The translations under genes were made by a program, and so were the position numbers. Below, one piece after another: positions 14,454 to 14,994 of a DNA stretch of 14,994 nucleotides. This stretch comes from Pseudobutyrivibrio sp. (GTDB taxonomy: Bacteria > Bacillota_A > Clostridia > Lachnospirales > Lachnospiraceae): NCBI GenBank assembly GCA_024691465.1, contig JAILNO010000039.1:1-14994 (forward strand), written 5' to 3'. The notes beneath the pieces are model-generated. The model made no database searches, was not told the origin of the DNA, and saw only the letters and a program-made list of their open reading frames with translations. Every line of letters begins with the position of its first letter. The first letter of the stretch is position 1.

Positions 14454-14482
14454 TTGTGGGAAAATAATGAAAACTCCCGCAA
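14454..14482 (+). promoter_or_regulatory. Hairpin in the 5' leader of the last gene
   Basis: TTGTGGGA (14454-14461) pairs with TCCCGCAA (14475-14482), 8 pairs with one G-U, around a 13-base A-rich loop. It lies at the 5' end of the predicted transcript and has no T run, so it is more likely an mRNA-stabilising stem than a terminator. A weak A/T stem (AAAAAC 14487-14492 / GTTTTT 14498-14503) follows just before the ribosome binding site. Confidence 0.5.
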
Positions 14483-14524
14483 AATCAAAAACCTAAAGTT
14501 TTTTATTAATAAGGAGAGATAGAA

Positions 14525-14994
14525 ATGAACAAAGCAATGAAGACAATGTTAGAATCAGTTTGTGCTCAGACTGGCCTTAGATTAGATGAAGCTACATCTA
14601 CAGTTAACGGTGTATCTAATGGATATCATTTTACAGTAGCTTACGCTAATAATAGATACCAAATATACGCATCAATCCGCAAGAATGGTCAGCTCCCAGA
14701 AAAGGAATTCTTCAAGGAAGGTAAGAAGAGCATTCAGGGTGCATCTAGTGTAGGTATTGAGAAGAATAATGTAGTCATCGGTGTTTCAGGTATGACCACT
14801 AAGAAGATGCAGGAGAATCTGGTATCAGCAATCTTATCAGCACCTGGTTTCTTCAGACAGTGGGGCTATGAGGATGTGTGTGAGTGTTGTGGCAAGCCTG
14901 TAGACAAGATTAATATCTATAAGGTTGCTACTGGTATCAATTTCTTATGTGAGGATTGTTACAATGAGGTTACTAACAGTCTTCAGCAGGCTGA
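14525..14994 (+). CDS. Uncharacterised protein with a CxxC/CxxC zinc ribbon (5' part)
   Basis: The first 156 residues of a gene that runs off the window. It begins MNKAMKTMLESVCAQTGLRL at ATG 14525, with AAGGAGA (14511-14517) at 7-base spacing. Residues about 1-105 look like a small alpha/beta domain with strands such as GYHFTVAYANNRYQIYASI and NNVVIGVSG. Then comes a four-Cys knuckle pair, VCECCGKP (Cys119, Cys122, with an extra Cys121) and FLCEDC (Cys142, Cys145), spaced like a structural zinc ribbon. There is no signal peptide, so this part is cytoplasmic. I recall Firmicute proteins of similar plan that end in membrane helices, but the end is not visible here. The strong promoter, operator-like repeats and structured leader upstream suggest a well-expressed, regulated gene. 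Function unknown. Confidence 0.85.
   Translation, partial: MNKAMKTMLESVCAQTGLRLDEATSTVNGVSNGYHFTVAYANNRYQIYASIRKNGQLPEKEFFKEGKKSIQGASSVGIEKNNVVIGVSGMTTKKMQENLVSAILSAPGFFRQWGYEDVCECCGKPVDKINIYKVATGINFLCEDCYNEVTNSLQQA

Noticed and set aside
1..14994. A defence island, toxin-antitoxin pair, prophage or insertion sequence
   Set aside because: No nuclease-toxin pair, integrase, transposase, terminal inverted repeats or phage structural gene is visible on either strand; the two small coupled genes at 12.2-12.6 kb do not resemble a known toxin-antitoxin family.

Overview
The window is a dense, AT-rich stretch of bacterial chromosome with every convincing gene on the + strand. The small Firmicute-type proteins (DUF4250, a DUF6472-like Cys-rich protein), AGGAGG-type ribosome binding sites, the HPr-like protein and a secreted GH25 muramidase with wall-binding repeats all point to an anaerobic Gram-positive of the Clostridia, most likely Lachnospiraceae. 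This assignment is an inference from gene content and style, not from any search.

Layout. 1-682: the end of a sugar-utilisation operon, namely the C-terminal part of a sorbose-1-phosphate-reductase-like zinc dehydrogenase, then an atypical HPr-like protein, then a strong terminator. 736-2103: a DUF4250 protein and a membrane-anchored CapA-type metallophosphatase. 2208-3322: phosphate acetyltransferase (pta) with a structured leader and its own terminator; ackA is not next to it. 3353-5113: recJ exonuclease. 5128-8803: a probable promoter followed by a tight cluster of alpha/beta hydrolase, unknown two-helix membrane protein, SAM methyltransferase and hslO (Hsp33). 8914-12585: an L,D-transpeptidase, an orphan hisC-type aminotransferase, a COG2426 membrane protein and two tiny genes. 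12668-14364: the GH25 muramidase and its terminator. 14414-14994: a consensus-like promoter with operator-like repeats, then an uncharacterised zinc-ribbon protein that runs off the window.

How they fit. Most of this is housekeeping: acetyl-CoA/acetyl-phosphate metabolism, DNA repair, redox chaperone, amino-acid biosynthesis. Three genes act at the cell envelope (CapA-like, L,D-transpeptidase, GH25 muramidase) and could contribute to wall remodelling, but they sit in separate transcription units. I see no tRNA, rRNA, CRISPR array, insertion sequence, phage or defence module. The least understood items are the HPr-like protein lacking Arg17, the 347-residue membrane protein, the small overlapping genes near 12.2-12.6 kb, and the last gene with its elaborate promoter region. 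Several starts were moved downstream from the longest open frame on ribosome-binding-site grounds (recJ, hydrolase, COG2426 protein, 58-residue membrane protein).
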